Counted from the first letter of the stretch, positions 9,235 through 20,808 are shown. The stretch: DNA of 58,783 nt from Pseudoxanthomonas sp. (GCF_002863005.1 NZ_PKDG01000032.1:1-58783), one strand, 5' to 3'. The notes: generated by a model from the sequence alone, not told the origin. Translations and numbers: made by a program.

Positions 9235-9521
9235 ACCGGACGCGCCTGCGCCAGCACCTGGTTGCGGAATTTCAGCGGCAGGTCGCCCGGCGTCAGCACA
9301 TCAACCGGCACGCCAAGCAATTCTTCCAGTTCCACCTGCAGCCCGCCAAGGTCGAACAGGGTCGCTCCCGGCAATGCATCCACCAGCAGATCGAGATCGC
9401 TGCCATCGCCGTCGGTACCCTGGAGCACGGAACCAAATACGCGGGCGTTGTGGGCACGGTGCGCCTCGACCAGGCGGCGAATAGCGGCACGATGCGTCTG
9501 CAGGGCGACCGACGGTTTCAT
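9231..9521 (-). CDS. mntA: MntA-type minimal nucleotidyltransferase antitoxin
   Basis: This 96-residue nucleotidyltransferase-fold protein has the complete GSX10DXD motif (Gly30, Ser31, Asp42, Asp44) and a likely third acidic residue at Asp74 (GVPVDVLT). It is expected to transfer AMP to the tyrosine of the HepT RX4HXY motif, so neutralising it. GGGAG precedes ATG 9521. It is the first gene of the two-gene unit and overlaps hepT by four bases. The next gene on either side is unrelated, as is usual for a mobile toxin-antitoxin module. Confidence 0.9.
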   Translation of the reverse strand: MKPSVALQTHRAAIRRLVEAHRAHNARVFGSVLQGTDGDGSDLDLLVDALPGATLFDLGGLQVELEELLGVPVDVLTPGDLPLKFRNQVLAQARPV

Positions 9522-9706
9522 CTGGTAACTCCCGGCATGTCATCTGGTTTCATCATCGCGGCCCCTACCCAAAAGAATCGACATGAGTCCCTTGCAATGG
9601 ATGGAGGGCCCGTCCCCCTGCGCTGTTACCGATGCCGATACGCTTCGGTCGGGGGGAATCCGATCCGGGGACATCGCCGTTCCGTGCGCGCTTCCCGCGC
9701 GCTTCC

Positions 9707-10342
9707 CTAGAGTGCCTGTTCCACCCCCAGCGGGGCAAGATCGCCCTTGCCGGCGCGCACCACCACCGGTGTCCCGGTAAACAAATCCACCACGGTGGTG
9801 GGTTCCAGGCCCCCGGGACCGCCGTCGAGCACCAGATCCAAGCGGCTCCCCAGGCGCTGGGCGATCGCCTCGGCGTCGGTGGGTGGGGTGTCCTCGCCCG
9901 GAAACAGCAGGGTGCAGCTCATCAGCGGCTCGCCCAGCGCGGCCAGCAGCCCCAGCGCGACCGGATGATCCGGCACGCGGATGCCGATGGTGCGCCGCTT
10001 GGGGTGCTGCAGCCGGCGCGGGACCTCGCGCGTGGCGGGCAGCAGAAAGGTGTAGGCGCCTGGGGTCAGGGCGCGCAGCAGCCGATATTCGGCGTTGCCC
10101 ACCTGCGCGTACTGGGCAATCTCGGACAGGTCGCGGCACACCAGCGTGAAATGATGGTCCTTGCCAAAACCGCGCAGGGCGCGGATGCGCTCCATGGCGT
10201 CCTTGTCCCCCAGATGGCAGCCCAGGGCATAACAGGAGTCGGTGGGATAGGCCACCACCGCGCCGGCACGAATGCGTTCGGCCGCCTGGGCCAGCAGGCG
10301 CGGCTGGGGGTGGGTGGGATGAACGGTGAGCATTTGGGCCAT
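9707..10342 (-). CDS. yciO: YciO, Sua5/YrdC-family threonylcarbamoyl-AMP synthase-like protein
   Basis: This 211-residue YrdC-fold protein is close to E. coli YciO in length and order of motifs: an N-terminal HPTHPQPRLL, the nucleotide and substrate loop YPTDSCYALGC, KDHHFTLVC, TPGAYTFLLPAT and TIGIRVPDH. YrdC-type enzymes make threonylcarbamoyl-AMP for the tRNA t6A modification. YciO paralogs are weaker or of unclear role, so the reaction is tentative. ATG 10342 matches the YciO N-terminus; an upstream extension to 10408 does not. It stands alone on the - strand. Confidence 0.88.
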   Translation of the reverse strand: MAQMLTVHPTHPQPRLLAQAAERIRAGAVVAYPTDSCYALGCHLGDKDAMERIRALRGFGKDHHFTLVCRDLSEIAQYAQVGNAEYRLLRALTPGAYTFLLPATREVPRRLQHPKRRTIGIRVPDHPVALGLLAALGEPLMSCTLLFPGEDTPPTDAEAIAQRLGSRLDLVLDGGPGGLEPTTVVDLFTGTPVVVRAGKGDLAPLGVEQAL

Positions 10343-10644
10343 GAAGGTTCTCGCAGCTGACGACGGCCCGGGGTCACGCAAGCGCGTTATCCGGAGCCGC
10401 CGGATCATGGGTTTTATGATGGCAACGCCCCACGCGTACCGGGAATCCCCGGCGCACGCTGGCCAGCCAGGGCGCCGCCCGCAAGCGGCAGCCCAGTGAT
10501 TCTAGCCTAGGCTTTCGTCACCCCAGGGCTGGCAAGGTTCCCGGACGTCGCCATGGGGCGCCGACTGACAAGCCGCAGGCCCGCGGGAAGATTCCCGGCC
10601 CGGACATCCTTTATGATCGGCGTTCTCCCCATTGCGAGGCGCCC
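10343..10644. other. Divergent intergenic region between yciO and yciI
   Basis: No gene is supported in these 302 bases. A TATGAT hexamer at 10612-10617 could be the -10 element for yciI, but I see no convincing -35 element 16-18 bases upstream. Some GC-rich inverted segments occur (for example near 10460-10500), with no clear function. Confidence 0.5.
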
Positions 10645-10944
10645 ATGCTCTACCTGATCCTGCTCCACGAGGCCGCCGGCGGATCCGCCCAGCGCCCCGC
10701 CGCCCGCCCGGCCCATCTTGACCGGCTGGAGGCCCTACGCAGCGAAGGGCGGCTGGTCCTGGCCGGTCCCTTGCCCGCGGTGGACAGCGAGGATCCAGGC
10801 GCGGCCGGTTTTCTCGGCTCGGCCATCATCGCCGCCTTTGCCGATCTGGACGCGGCCCGCGCCTGGGCGGCGGCGGACCCCTATTGCAGCGCCGGTGTGA
10901 CCGCGCGCGTGGAGGTCTTCCCCTTCCGGCAGGTGCTGCCATGA
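10645..10944 (+). CDS. yciI: YciI family protein
   Basis: This 99-residue small ferredoxin-like-fold protein aligns over its full length with E. coli YciI, including RPAHLDRLEALRSEGRL, AGPLPAVDSEDPGAAGFLGS and ARAWAAADPYCSAGV. The family has the conserved His-Asp pair of a possible hydrolase or dehydrochlorinase site, but its cellular role is not settled. GAGG lies eight bases before the ATG. The stop overlaps the bolA start (ATGA), so the two genes form an operon. Confidence 0.92.
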   Translation: MLYLILLHEAAGGSAQRPAARPAHLDRLEALRSEGRLVLAGPLPAVDSEDPGAAGFLGSAIIAAFADLDAARAWAAADPYCSAGVTARVEVFPFRQVLP

Positions 10945-11219
10945 CGGCCGCATCCCTGCAGGAACGGATGCGCGCGCTGTTGGAAAGCGCGTTTGCCCCC
11001 TGCGAACTGCGCATCCATGACAACAGCGCCCAGCACGCAGGGCACGCCGGGGCAGCCGAGGGCGGCCACTACCAGCTGTGGATCCGCTCGCCCCGCTTCA
11101 AAGCGTTGGCTCCGCTGGCGCGCCACCGGGCGGTGTATGCCGCCCTCGCCCCGCTGATGGGGAACGGAATCCATGCCTTGGGCCTCCAAACCCTGGCGCC
11201 GGGAGAAACCGAGGGCTGA
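10941..11219 (+). CDS. bolA: BolA family protein
   Basis: This is a 92-residue BolA/IbaG-fold protein. The features are LQERMRALLESAFAP, then the loop IHDNSAQHAGHAGAAEGGHY with the family's histidine-rich segment, and RHRAVYAALAPLM with the invariant helix near HALGLQTLAP. BolA proteins work with monothiol glutaredoxins in [2Fe-2S] handling and stress-related regulation. ATG 10941 overlaps the yciI stop by four bases, and a longer start inside yciI is rejected. The yciI-bolA pairing is common in gammaproteobacteria. Confidence 0.92.
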   Translation: MTAASLQERMRALLESAFAPCELRIHDNSAQHAGHAGAAEGGHYQLWIRSPRFKALAPLARHRAVYAALAPLMGNGIHALGLQTLAPGETEG

Positions 11220-11283
11220 AATCCGAGCATTTCGCCCGACCGGGCGCTACCATTCTCTTTTTTCCACCGTGCAAGGACTCTTC

Positions 11284-12156
11284 ATGATCGCCCGCAAACT
11301 GTCCCTACCCATCACCCTTGGCTTGGCGCTGGCCCTCGTCGCCTGCGACCGGCCGGAAAGCGCCGGCCCCGGCTTCCAGGATGCCGCGCCGGGAATGGCC
11401 GTGATCACGGTCAATGGCACCGCCATCAGCGCGCCGGTGTTCGAATCCTTCGCCATGGCGCAGGGCCTGAGTCCCGCAACCGCCGAGAACACCGAAGCGC
11501 GCCAGAAACTGGCCAAGCAGCTCACCGACCTGGAACTGCTGGCCCAGGACGCCACCCGCCAGAAGCTGGACAAGGACCCCGAACTGGCGTCTTCCCTGCT
11601 GGCGCAGTACTACACCACCCTGGCCGGCGCCGCGGTGCAGCACTACACCAAGGACCATCCCCTGAGCGAGGAGAAGATCAAGGCCGCTTATGAGGAGTGG
11701 GCCAAGGACCTGCCCACGACCGAATACCACGCCCGCCATATCCTGGTGAAGGATGAGGCCACCGCCCAATCCATCCTGGATCAGCTCGCCACGGGTGGGG
11801 ATTTCGCCAAGCTGGCCGCTGAATTTTCCATGGATCCGTCCAAAGGCACCGGCGGCGACCTGGGCTGGTTCACGCCCGACCAGATGGTGGAACCCTTTGC
11901 CAAGGCGGTCATGGCCCTGAAAGCCGGTGAAACCGCCCAGACGCCGGTCCAGACCGATTTCGGCTGGCATGTGGTGCGCCTGGAGGAAACCCGCCCGGTG
12001 GCGGTGCCGAAGCTGGAGGAATCCCGCGACGCGGTGACGAACCACGCCAACAACAAATTGGTCGAGGACTACCTCGCCGAACTGCGCAAGCAGGCCAAGA
12101 TCAAGACCGACGAGAAAATCATCAACGGCGACAAGCCGGCGGATCAAAAGACCTGA
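11284..12156 (+). CDS. PpiC-type parvulin peptidyl-prolyl isomerase lipoprotein
   Basis: This 290-residue envelope protein has a lipoprotein signal ending in LVAC (Cys21). The +2 residue is Asp, which in enteric bacteria favours retention in the inner membrane facing the periplasm. A SurA_N-like helical region (about 40-140) precedes one parvulin domain at about 147-238, with YHARHILVKDEATA, GGDLGWFTPDQMVEPF and QTDFGWHVVRLEE. A charged helical tail follows. It should catalyse prolyl isomerisation and chaperone exported proteins. It follows bolA by 64 bases on the same strand and ends just before a long hairpin shared with the convergent ligA. Confidence 0.9.
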   Translation: MIARKLSLPITLGLALALVACDRPESAGPGFQDAAPGMAVITVNGTAISAPVFESFAMAQGLSPATAENTEARQKLAKQLTDLELLAQDATRQKLDKDPELASSLLAQYYTTLAGAAVQHYTKDHPLSEEKIKAAYEEWAKDLPTTEYHARHILVKDEATAQSILDQLATGGDFAKLAAEFSMDPSKGTGGDLGWFTPDQMVEPFAKAVMALKAGETAQTPVQTDFGWHVVRLEETRPVAVPKLEESRDAVTNHANNKLVEDYLAELRKQAKIKTDEKIINGDKPADQKT

Positions 12157-12161
12157 GCCCT

Positions 12162-12207
12162 GCCGTCCTTGCCGGCGTGGGTTGATCCCCACGCCGGCAA
12201 GGACGGC
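12162..12207. terminator. Perfect 20-base-pair inverted repeat between ppiC-type gene and ligA
   Basis: Bases 12162-12181 and 12188-12207 are exact reverse complements around a six-base TTGATC loop. The hairpin starts five bases after the stop of the + strand gene and lies between two convergent genes. It has no following T-run on either strand, so it is not a textbook intrinsic terminator. It may act as a bidirectional Rho-assisted stop or as a 3' mRNA-stabilising structure. Confidence 0.65.
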
Positions 12208-12277
12208 AACCCCATTCCGCGCTCGACCGCGTGCCATCAATCCCCGCCCTTGCGCGCCTCCGGCTGCAGCCAAAACC

Positions 12278-15132
<2,855 letters not shown>

Positions 15133-15154
15133 GGCTTACCTGCTTCTGGCCTGG

Positions 15155-18100
15155 TTAGGGCGTCTCCGCCACCAGCGCGGTGGCGCGTTCCAGATCGACC
15201 GTCACCACCCGGGATACCCCCGGCTCCTGCATGGTGATGCCGATCAGGTGTTCCGCCGCCGTCATGGTGGTCTTGTTGTGAGTGACAAAAATGCACTGTA
15301 CCCGTTCGGCCATCTCCTGCACCAGATCGCAGAAGCGACCCACGTTGGCCTCATCCAGTGGCGCGTCCACCTCATCGAGCATGCAGAACGGCGCCGGGTT
15401 GAGTTCAAAGATGGCGAACACCAGCGCCACGGCGGTGAGCGCCTTCTCGCCCCCGGACAACAGATGGATGGAGCTGTTGCGCTTGCCCGGCGGGCGCGCG
15501 ATGACACGGATGCCGGGCAGCAGGTGGGTATCGGCTTCCAGTTCCAGCCGCGCCTCGCCGCCCCCGAACAGCTTGGGAAAGGTGGTTTGAAACACGCGAT
15601 TGAGCCGTTCGAAGGTCTCGGCAAACAGGGCGCGGGTTTCCCGATCCATGCGCCGCATGGCGGCCTCCAGGGTGTCCAAAGCCTCGGTGAGATCGGCATC
15701 CTGGCTCGCCAGGCCTGCGATCCGGTCGGACAGTTCGGCGTGATCCGCCACTGCCGCCAGGTTGACCGCGCCCATGCGCTCGATCCGCTGGGTCACCGTG
15801 GCCAGTTCCGCAGCCAGCGCCGTCTCGGTGTCCCGCTCGCCCAAGCGGGCGGCCGCCGTGGCGGGGTCCTCGCCCTGCTTGATGAGCCACGCCGTCAGAT
15901 CCTCGCAGCGCAACTGGGCCTCCCGATGGCGCAAGCTCAGGGCTTCCAGTTCGGCGGCCTGGACCTTGAGCTGCTGGGCCAGCGCCTGGGCCTGGAGATG
16001 CTGGGCCTGCAAGGCCTGATCGAGCGTTTCCAGCGTGCCGCGCGCCGCGCGCAATTCACCGTCGATCTGGTCGCGTTCGGCGCGTGCCGCCGCCAACGCG
16101 GTCTCCAGCGCCTGCAGCGGTGCCCCGCGCGCTGCCGCTTGCGCCTCCAGCACCGCCAGACGGGCGCCCACCTGTTCGCTTTCCGCCTCCAGCGGGCCGC
16201 GGCGCAGGCCCTGGGCACGGGCGTCACCGAGGGCGCGCTCCTGCTGCAAGGCCAGCTCATGATGGCGCCGGTCCAGCGCCGCTCGCTCCCGGGCCAGGCT
16301 GTCGCGGTGCTCGCCGGCGGCCACGCGGGCCTGTGACCGCGCCTCCAGCTCAAGCTGGCATTCGGCAATCCGGGCCGCCAACGCCGCAAGCTCCGCCTGG
16401 GCCTGCTCCAGCGCCTCGGCCAGGGGCGCGCGCTGGGCCTCGATCTCGGCCTCTTCCCGCTGGCGCCGCGCGGCTTGCTCGGTGGCCTGGGTGGCGGCCA
16501 GCCGCGCCCTATCGAGGGCATGGCGGGCCGCGCCATGGGCCTGCTGGGCCGCCCGCAGCGCCGTTTCCGCGCCTTGCCGTGCGGCTTCCATGCCAGTCAG
16601 CCCCCTGTGAATCTCGGCATGGTGCGCTTCGGCCGCGCGCACCTGTGCCTCCAGGGCGGCCGCCTCGGCCTGGGCCGCGCGCCATTCCCGCTCCCGCAGC
16701 AGCACACCCTCGCGCCCGGACTCGCCCGCACGGCCGCCGCGCAGCCAGCCCGGCCCCAGCCACCAGCCCTCGGGGGTAATCACCGATTCATCCGCGGGAA
16801 GTTGCGCCACCTGCGCCCGTGCCGCAGCGAGATCCGGCGCCAGGTGCACCCGATCGAGCCGCGTGGCCAGGGCGCCCGCGCCCCGTACCTGCGCCCCCAG
16901 CCGATCCCCGGGGCAAGCCGCAGAGGGCTGAGCAGCATCCACCCAGGCCAGTGCCGGACCGGCGGGGTTGGCATCGGGCGCCAATTGGGACAAGGGGTCG
17001 GGCAGGGCCAGCGCGCCCAGCCACTCCCGCAGCACGGTCTCCACCGCCCGTTCCCAGCCCGGAGCCACGTCCATCTGTTCGATGAGTGGCCGGGCGTCCG
17101 GCGGTGTGGATTGCCCGCCCGACGGCGGCGCACTGGCGCGCCGACGCAGGCTTTCCAGGGCGCTCACTTGGCCCTGCACCCGCTGCCAGGCGCCGCGCTG
17201 CGCATCCAGCGCCCGCCGCGCCACCTGCTCCGCCTCCCGCTGCGCGGCGCAGGCGGCCGCCGCTGCCTCCAGGGCGTCGCGCGCGGCGCTCTCCTGGGAT
17301 CGGGCCTGTTCCTGCGTCCCCTCGGCCTGAGCCACAGCCGCGTCCAGCGCTTGCGCGTCGGGCAAGGACTCCGCTTGCAGGCGCGCCAGGCGTCGGGTGG
17401 AATCCGCCAGCCGATGCGCCAGTTGTTCGCGCCGCGCCTGTGCACCGGTCTGCTGGCGGCGCAAGCTTTCCCAGGCGGCCCGGGCCTGTTCCAGCGCCGC
17501 GGCTGCCTGGGTCAACACGGCATCCTGTTCCTTCAGGGCCGCGCCGGCGGCTTCGCGCAAGCCCTGTTGCCGCGCGAGCGCCGGGGCGAGCTGGGCCGCC
17601 TCGGCTTGTGCCCGCTGTTCCAGCGCCTGAGTGGCTTCCCGTTCCTGGGCCAGGGCCAGCAGGCGCGCCTTGAGCTGGTCCCGCTCGGCGGCCTCGCGTA
17701 CCGCAGTCTCCTGCAGATGGCTGCGTTGCTGCTCCAGGCGGGCGAGCTGGCCGCCGGCGGCGAAGTGGCGCTGCTGCAAGGCCTCGAAGGCCTGGGCGCC
17801 AGCGCTGCGTTGTTCGGCACGACGAGCCTGTTCGGCCTCACCCTGGGCCAGCGCCGCCTCCAGGTCGGCACGCGCCGATTGTTGCCGCGCCAACGCCTCC
17901 TGCAGACTCGCGAGCTCCTGCTGGCGCTGGCGCCAGCGCCACGCCGCGAGCTGGATCTCCAGCGCCTGCTGGCGCTCGCGCAGGGTGAGAAACTGGCGCG
18001 CGCCCAGGGCCTGACGGGCGAGAACCTGCAACTGACGCCCCATTTCCTCGCGCAGGTCGGTGAGGCGCGCCAGGTTGTCGCGGGTCTGGCTGATGCGGGT

Positions 18101-18643
18101 TTCGGTTTCGCGACGCCGCTCGCGGTAGCGCGACACGCCGGCCGCCTCCTCCACCAGGGTGCGCAGTTCCTCGGGCCGCGCCTCGATCAGACGGCTGATC
18201 ATGCCCTGTTCGATGATGGCGTAGCTGCGTGGTCCAAGGCCGGTGCCGAGGAACAGGTCGGTGACATCGCGCCGGCGGCAGCGCGTGGCGTTGAGGAAAT
18301 ACTGGGACTGGCCGTCGCGGGTCAGCACCCGACGCACCACGATTTCGCGATAGCGCCCCCACGGACCCTCCAGGCGTCCGGCGCTGTTGTCGAAATGCAG
18401 CTCGATGCTGGCCTGGGCGATGGGCGCGCGGTGGCCGGAGCCGTTGAAGATGACATCGGCCAGGGCATCGCCACGCAGGTGGCTGGCGGTGCTCTCGCCC
18501 ATCACCCAGCGCACCGCGTCGATGAGATTGGATTTTCCGCAGCCGTTGGGCCCCACGATGCCCACCCGGTTGCCGGGAATGGGAATCAGGGTGGGCTCGA
18601 CGAAGGACTTGAATCCGGCCAGCCGGATGGCACTCAAACGCAT
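15155..18643 (-). CDS. smc: Chromosome segregation protein SMC
   Basis: This 1162-residue condensin ATPase has a head with Walker A at about 31-39 (GPNGCGKSN) and a QSQYFLNATRCRRRDV segment. Two long Ala/Gln/Glu/Arg-rich coiled coils flank a hinge at about 510-650. The C-terminal head has LSGGEKALTAVALVFA (signature) and the Walker B MLDEVDAPLD. It organises and helps segregate the chromosome with ScpA and ScpB, which are not in this window. I use ATG 18643; a TTG seven codons upstream is possible. It begins the smc-zipA-ligA unit and is divergent from queF. Confidence 0.96.
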   Translation of the reverse strand: MRLSAIRLAGFKSFVEPTLIPIPGNRVGIVGPNGCGKSNLIDAVRWVMGESTASHLRGDALADVIFNGSGHRAPIAQASIELHFDNSAGRLEGPWGRYREIVVRRVLTRDGQSQYFLNATRCRRRDVTDLFLGTGLGPRSYAIIEQGMISRLIEARPEELRTLVEEAAGVSRYRERRRETETRISQTRDNLARLTDLREEMGRQLQVLARQALGARQFLTLRERQQALEIQLAAWRWRQRQQELASLQEALARQQSARADLEAALAQGEAEQARRAEQRSAGAQAFEALQQRHFAAGGQLARLEQQRSHLQETAVREAAERDQLKARLLALAQEREATQALEQRAQAEAAQLAPALARQQGLREAAGAALKEQDAVLTQAAAALEQARAAWESLRRQQTGAQARREQLAHRLADSTRRLARLQAESLPDAQALDAAVAQAEGTQEQARSQESAARDALEAAAAACAAQREAEQVARRALDAQRGAWQRVQGQVSALESLRRRASAPPSGGQSTPPDARPLIEQMDVAPGWERAVETVLREWLGALALPDPLSQLAPDANPAGPALAWVDAAQPSAACPGDRLGAQVRGAGALATRLDRVHLAPDLAAARAQVAQLPADESVITPEGWWLGPGWLRGGRAGESGREGVLLREREWRAAQAEAAALEAQVRAAEAHHAEIHRGLTGMEAARQGAETALRAAQQAHGAARHALDRARLAATQATEQAARRQREEAEIEAQRAPLAEALEQAQAELAALAARIAECQLELEARSQARVAAGEHRDSLARERAALDRRHHELALQQERALGDARAQGLRRGPLEAESEQVGARLAVLEAQAAARGAPLQALETALAAARAERDQIDGELRAARGTLETLDQALQAQHLQAQALAQQLKVQAAELEALSLRHREAQLRCEDLTAWLIKQGEDPATAAARLGERDTETALAAELATVTQRIERMGAVNLAAVADHAELSDRIAGLASQDADLTEALDTLEAAMRRMDRETRALFAETFERLNRVFQTTFPKLFGGGEARLELEADTHLLPGIRVIARPPGKRNSSIHLLSGGEKALTAVALVFAIFELNPAPFCMLDEVDAPLDEANVGRFCDLVQEMAERVQCIFVTHNKTTMTAAEHLIGITMQEPGVSRVVTVDLERATALVAETP

Positions 18644-18686
18644 GGAATCGGTGGCACCGGGCAACGCTCAAGGGGAAGAGTGGATG

Positions 18687-18692
18687 TATAAT
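18687..18692 (+). promoter_or_regulatory. queF: Candidate -10 element for queF
   Basis: A perfect TATAAT faces queF, with no good -35 hexamer at 16-18 bases. It is followed by a small hairpin, TTCCCC-GTT-GGGGAA, at 18704-18718 in the leader, then a T-rich segment. The hairpin could be a leader attenuator. It is too small to be a preQ1 riboswitch, and I see no conserved aptamer bases. Confidence 0.4.
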
Positions 18693-18751
18693 GCCGGGTT
18701 TCATTCCCCGTTGGGGAAGCTTTCTTTCATCTTTGCCCAGGTAGCCGACCG

Positions 18752-19156
18752 ATGTCCATGCCCGCCCCCGGCGCGCCCACGCCCGCCCTGCTTGAAACCT
18801 TTGCCAACCCCAATCCGGAACGGGACTACACCATCCGCATCCGCATCCCGGAATTCACCTGTCTGTGCCCCAAGACCGGCCAGCCGGATTTCGCCGTGCT
18901 GCAACTGGACTATGTGCCCGAGGCGCGCTGTGTGGAGCTGAAGGCCTTGAAGCAGTACATCTGGGCCTATCGCGACCAGGGCGCCTTCCACGAAGCGGTG
19001 ACCAATCGCATCGCCGCTGACCTGGTCGCGGCCTGCGCGCCGCGCGCGTTGCGCCTCAGCGCCGAGTTCAATGTGCGCGGCGGGATCTACACCACCGTGG
19101 TGGTCGAACATCGCGCCCCCGGCTGGGCCGCGCCCGCGCCGCTTCATCTGCCGTGA
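18752..19156 (+). CDS. queF: NADPH-dependent 7-cyano-7-deazaguanine reductase QueF (type I)
   Basis: This 134-residue tunnelling-fold enzyme reduces preQ0 to preQ1 for queuosine in tRNA. The catalytic cysteine is Cys39 in EFTCLCP and the general acid is Asp46 in GQPDFA. The NADPH-side motif is the family's charged helix [15 protein letters not shown] (62-76), followed by FHEAVTNRI. It is the short unimodular form, unlike the 280-residue E. coli enzyme. ATG 18752 gives a normal N-terminus. It is divergent from smc and 102 bases ahead of dksA, which has its own promoter. Confidence 0.95.
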   Translation: MSMPAPGAPTPALLETFANPNPERDYTIRIRIPEFTCLCPKTGQPDFAVLQLDYVPEARCVELKALKQYIWAYRDQGAFHEAVTNRIAADLVAACAPRALRLSAEFNVRGGIYTTVVVEHRAPGWAAPAPLHLP

Positions 19157-19169
19157 TCATCACAACAGC

Positions 19170-19198
19170 TTGCGGGCCTTGCCCATGTCTGATATAGA
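19170..19198 (+). promoter_or_regulatory. dksA: Sigma-70-type promoter for dksA
   Basis: TTGCGG (19170-19175) and TATAGA (19193-19198) are separated by exactly 17 bases, about 60 bases ahead of ATG 19259. The A/T-rich segment after it (TTTATTTTT near 19207) and the ribosome site TAAGGAG near 19245 are consistent with a strong gene. Confidence 0.65.
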
Positions 19199-19258
19199 AT
19201 CGCGGTTTATTTTTGCATGACGCTCGGGACAGGCGATTCTCTTTAAGGAGCAACCGCA

Positions 19259-19711
19259 ATGGCGGCCACCGACCAATCCACCCAGACCCCCATTCATCCG
19301 CCGGTGAAAGGCTTCGAGCCTTATCCCATGCATGAGGGCGAGGAATACATGAACCCGGCCCAGCAGGATCATTTCCGGGTCATCCTGCAGGCCTGGAAGC
19401 GCGAGCTGATGGAAGAAGTGGATCGCACCCTGCACCACATGCAGGACGAGGCAGCCAACTTCCCCGACCCCAATGATCGCGCCAGCCAGGAATCGGATTT
19501 CAGCCTGGAGCTGCGCACCCGCGACCGCGAGCGCAAGCTGCTGAAGAAGATCGATGAGGCCCTTGCCGCCCTGGATGCCGGCGATTACGGCTATTGCGAA
19601 AGCTGCGGCATCGAGATCGGCATCCGCCGCCTGGAAGCCCGCCCCACCGCCAGCCAGTGCGTCGATTGCAAGACCCTCGACGAAATCCGCGAACGCCAGA
19701 TGGGGGGCTGA
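19259..19711 (+). CDS. dksA: RNA polymerase-binding transcription factor DksA
   Basis: This is a 150-residue secondary-channel factor that works with ppGpp in the stringent response. The coiled-coil tip carries Asp70-x-x-Asp73-x-Ala75 (DPNDRA), matching the functional DxxDxA of E. coli. The zinc finger is Cys113, Cys116, Cys134 and Cys137 (CESC and CVDC). The length and the MNPAQQDHF start of the globular region are typical. AAGGAG precedes ATG 19259. The gluQ gene follows, as in E. coli. Confidence 0.97.
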   Translation: MAATDQSTQTPIHPPVKGFEPYPMHEGEEYMNPAQQDHFRVILQAWKRELMEEVDRTLHHMQDEAANFPDPNDRASQESDFSLELRTRDRERKLLKKIDEALAALDAGDYGYCESCGIEIGIRRLEARPTASQCVDCKTLDEIRERQMGG

Positions 19712-19734
19712 GCCCCTCCGGCAGGATCCCACCA

Positions 19735-20664
19735 CTGGCCGCCATCCCCTGCGGCCGGTTTGCCCCCTCGCCGACCGGCCCCCTGCACTTCGGCTCCCTG
19801 GTCACCGCGCTGGCCAGCTTCCTCGATTGTCGCCACGTCCACGGCCGCTGGCAGGTGCGCATCGAGGACCTCGATCAGGCACGCGTGATCCCCGGCGCTG
19901 CCGAGACCCATCTGCGCACCCTGGAACGCTTCGGCCTCAGCTGGGACGGGCCGGTGGTCCGCCAAAGCCAGCGCAGCGCGTATTACGATGCCGCCTTGCA
20001 GCAGCTTCAGGCCGCCGGCGCCCTTTATTCCTGCACCTGCAGCCGCGCCGAGATCGCCCGTGCCGGACGGATAGGCGCCGAAGGGCCAATCTATCCCGGC
20101 ACCTGCCGCAACCGGCGACACCCCCTCACTGGCCCCCATGCGCGGCGGGTGCGGATTGAGTCAGCGCCCATCCTCTGGCAAGACGCCATTCAGGGACCCC
20201 AGCGCCATGATCTCGCCGCGCTGTGCGGTGATTTCGTGCTACGCCGGGCGGATGGGGTGGTGGCCTACCAGCTTGCTGTCGTGGTGGACGATGCCGCGCA
20301 GGGGGTGAACCGGGTGATGCGGGGCGCGGATCTGATCGCCTCGACGCCGCGCCAGATTCACCTGCAGCGTCTGCTGGGTCTGCCCACCCCCAGCTACGCC
20401 CATGTGCCGCTGGCGCTGGATGGGCGTGGCGAGAAACTGGCCAAGCGCCTGGGCGCCGCCGCCGTGGCGACTGGCGATCCGGCTCCTCTGCTGTGCCAGG
20501 CGCTGGCTTTCCTGGGTCAGGCCGTGCCGCCGGACGGTCCACGGCTTGGGATCGGGGAACTGATCGACTGGGCGATCGCCCATTGGGAGCCGGCCCGCAT
20601 TCCACAGGGCAGCGGATGGCCCGCGCCGCCGCTGCCGCATCCTCCCCAGCCCTTCTGCGACTGA
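19735..20664 (+). CDS. gluQ: Glutamyl-Q tRNA(Asp) synthetase; start codon unusual
   Basis: This is an approximately 309-residue truncated GluRS paralog that attaches glutamate to the queuosine base of tRNA(Asp). It has GRFAPSPTGPLHFGSL (HIGH-like HFGS), RIEDLDQARVIPGAAE, the zinc site CTC/YPGTC, and EKLAKRLGA (KMSKS-like). By homology the protein should begin six to eight residues before GRFAPSP. No ATG, GTG or TTG exists there: the best-placed codon is CTG 19735, seven bases downstream of an AGGA. In-frame TTG, GTG and ATG codons lie inside dksA (near 19666, 19657 and 19594). It lies 23 bases after dksA and thematically joins queF. Confidence 0.85.
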   Translation: MAAIPCGRFAPSPTGPLHFGSLVTALASFLDCRHVHGRWQVRIEDLDQARVIPGAAETHLRTLERFGLSWDGPVVRQSQRSAYYDAALQQLQAAGALYSCTCSRAEIARAGRIGAEGPIYPGTCRNRRHPLTGPHARRVRIESAPILWQDAIQGPQRHDLAALCGDFVLRRADGVVAYQLAVVVDDAAQGVNRVMRGADLIASTPRQIHLQRLLGLPTPSYAHVPLALDGRGEKLAKRLGAAAVATGDPAPLLCQALAFLGQAVPPDGPRLGIGELIDWAIAHWEPARIPQGSGWPAPPLPHPPQPFCD

Positions 20665-20808
20665 GGGCAAGGAGAAGCGATCCGGCATGATTCGCCAAAC
20701 CCGACAGGCAGGCCGACACAGTTGAAAGCGGTTTCCGGCAGTGTCAAGCCGCCGCGGCCTGCCGAAAGGGAAAAAGGACGGCAGCAGCGCCGTCATGAGC
20801 CGAGCGGG

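Noticed and set aside
18665..18751. preQ1 riboswitch ahead of queF
   Set aside because: The leader is short and shows only a six-pair hairpin without the conserved A-rich tail and C-rich loop of preQ1 aptamers.
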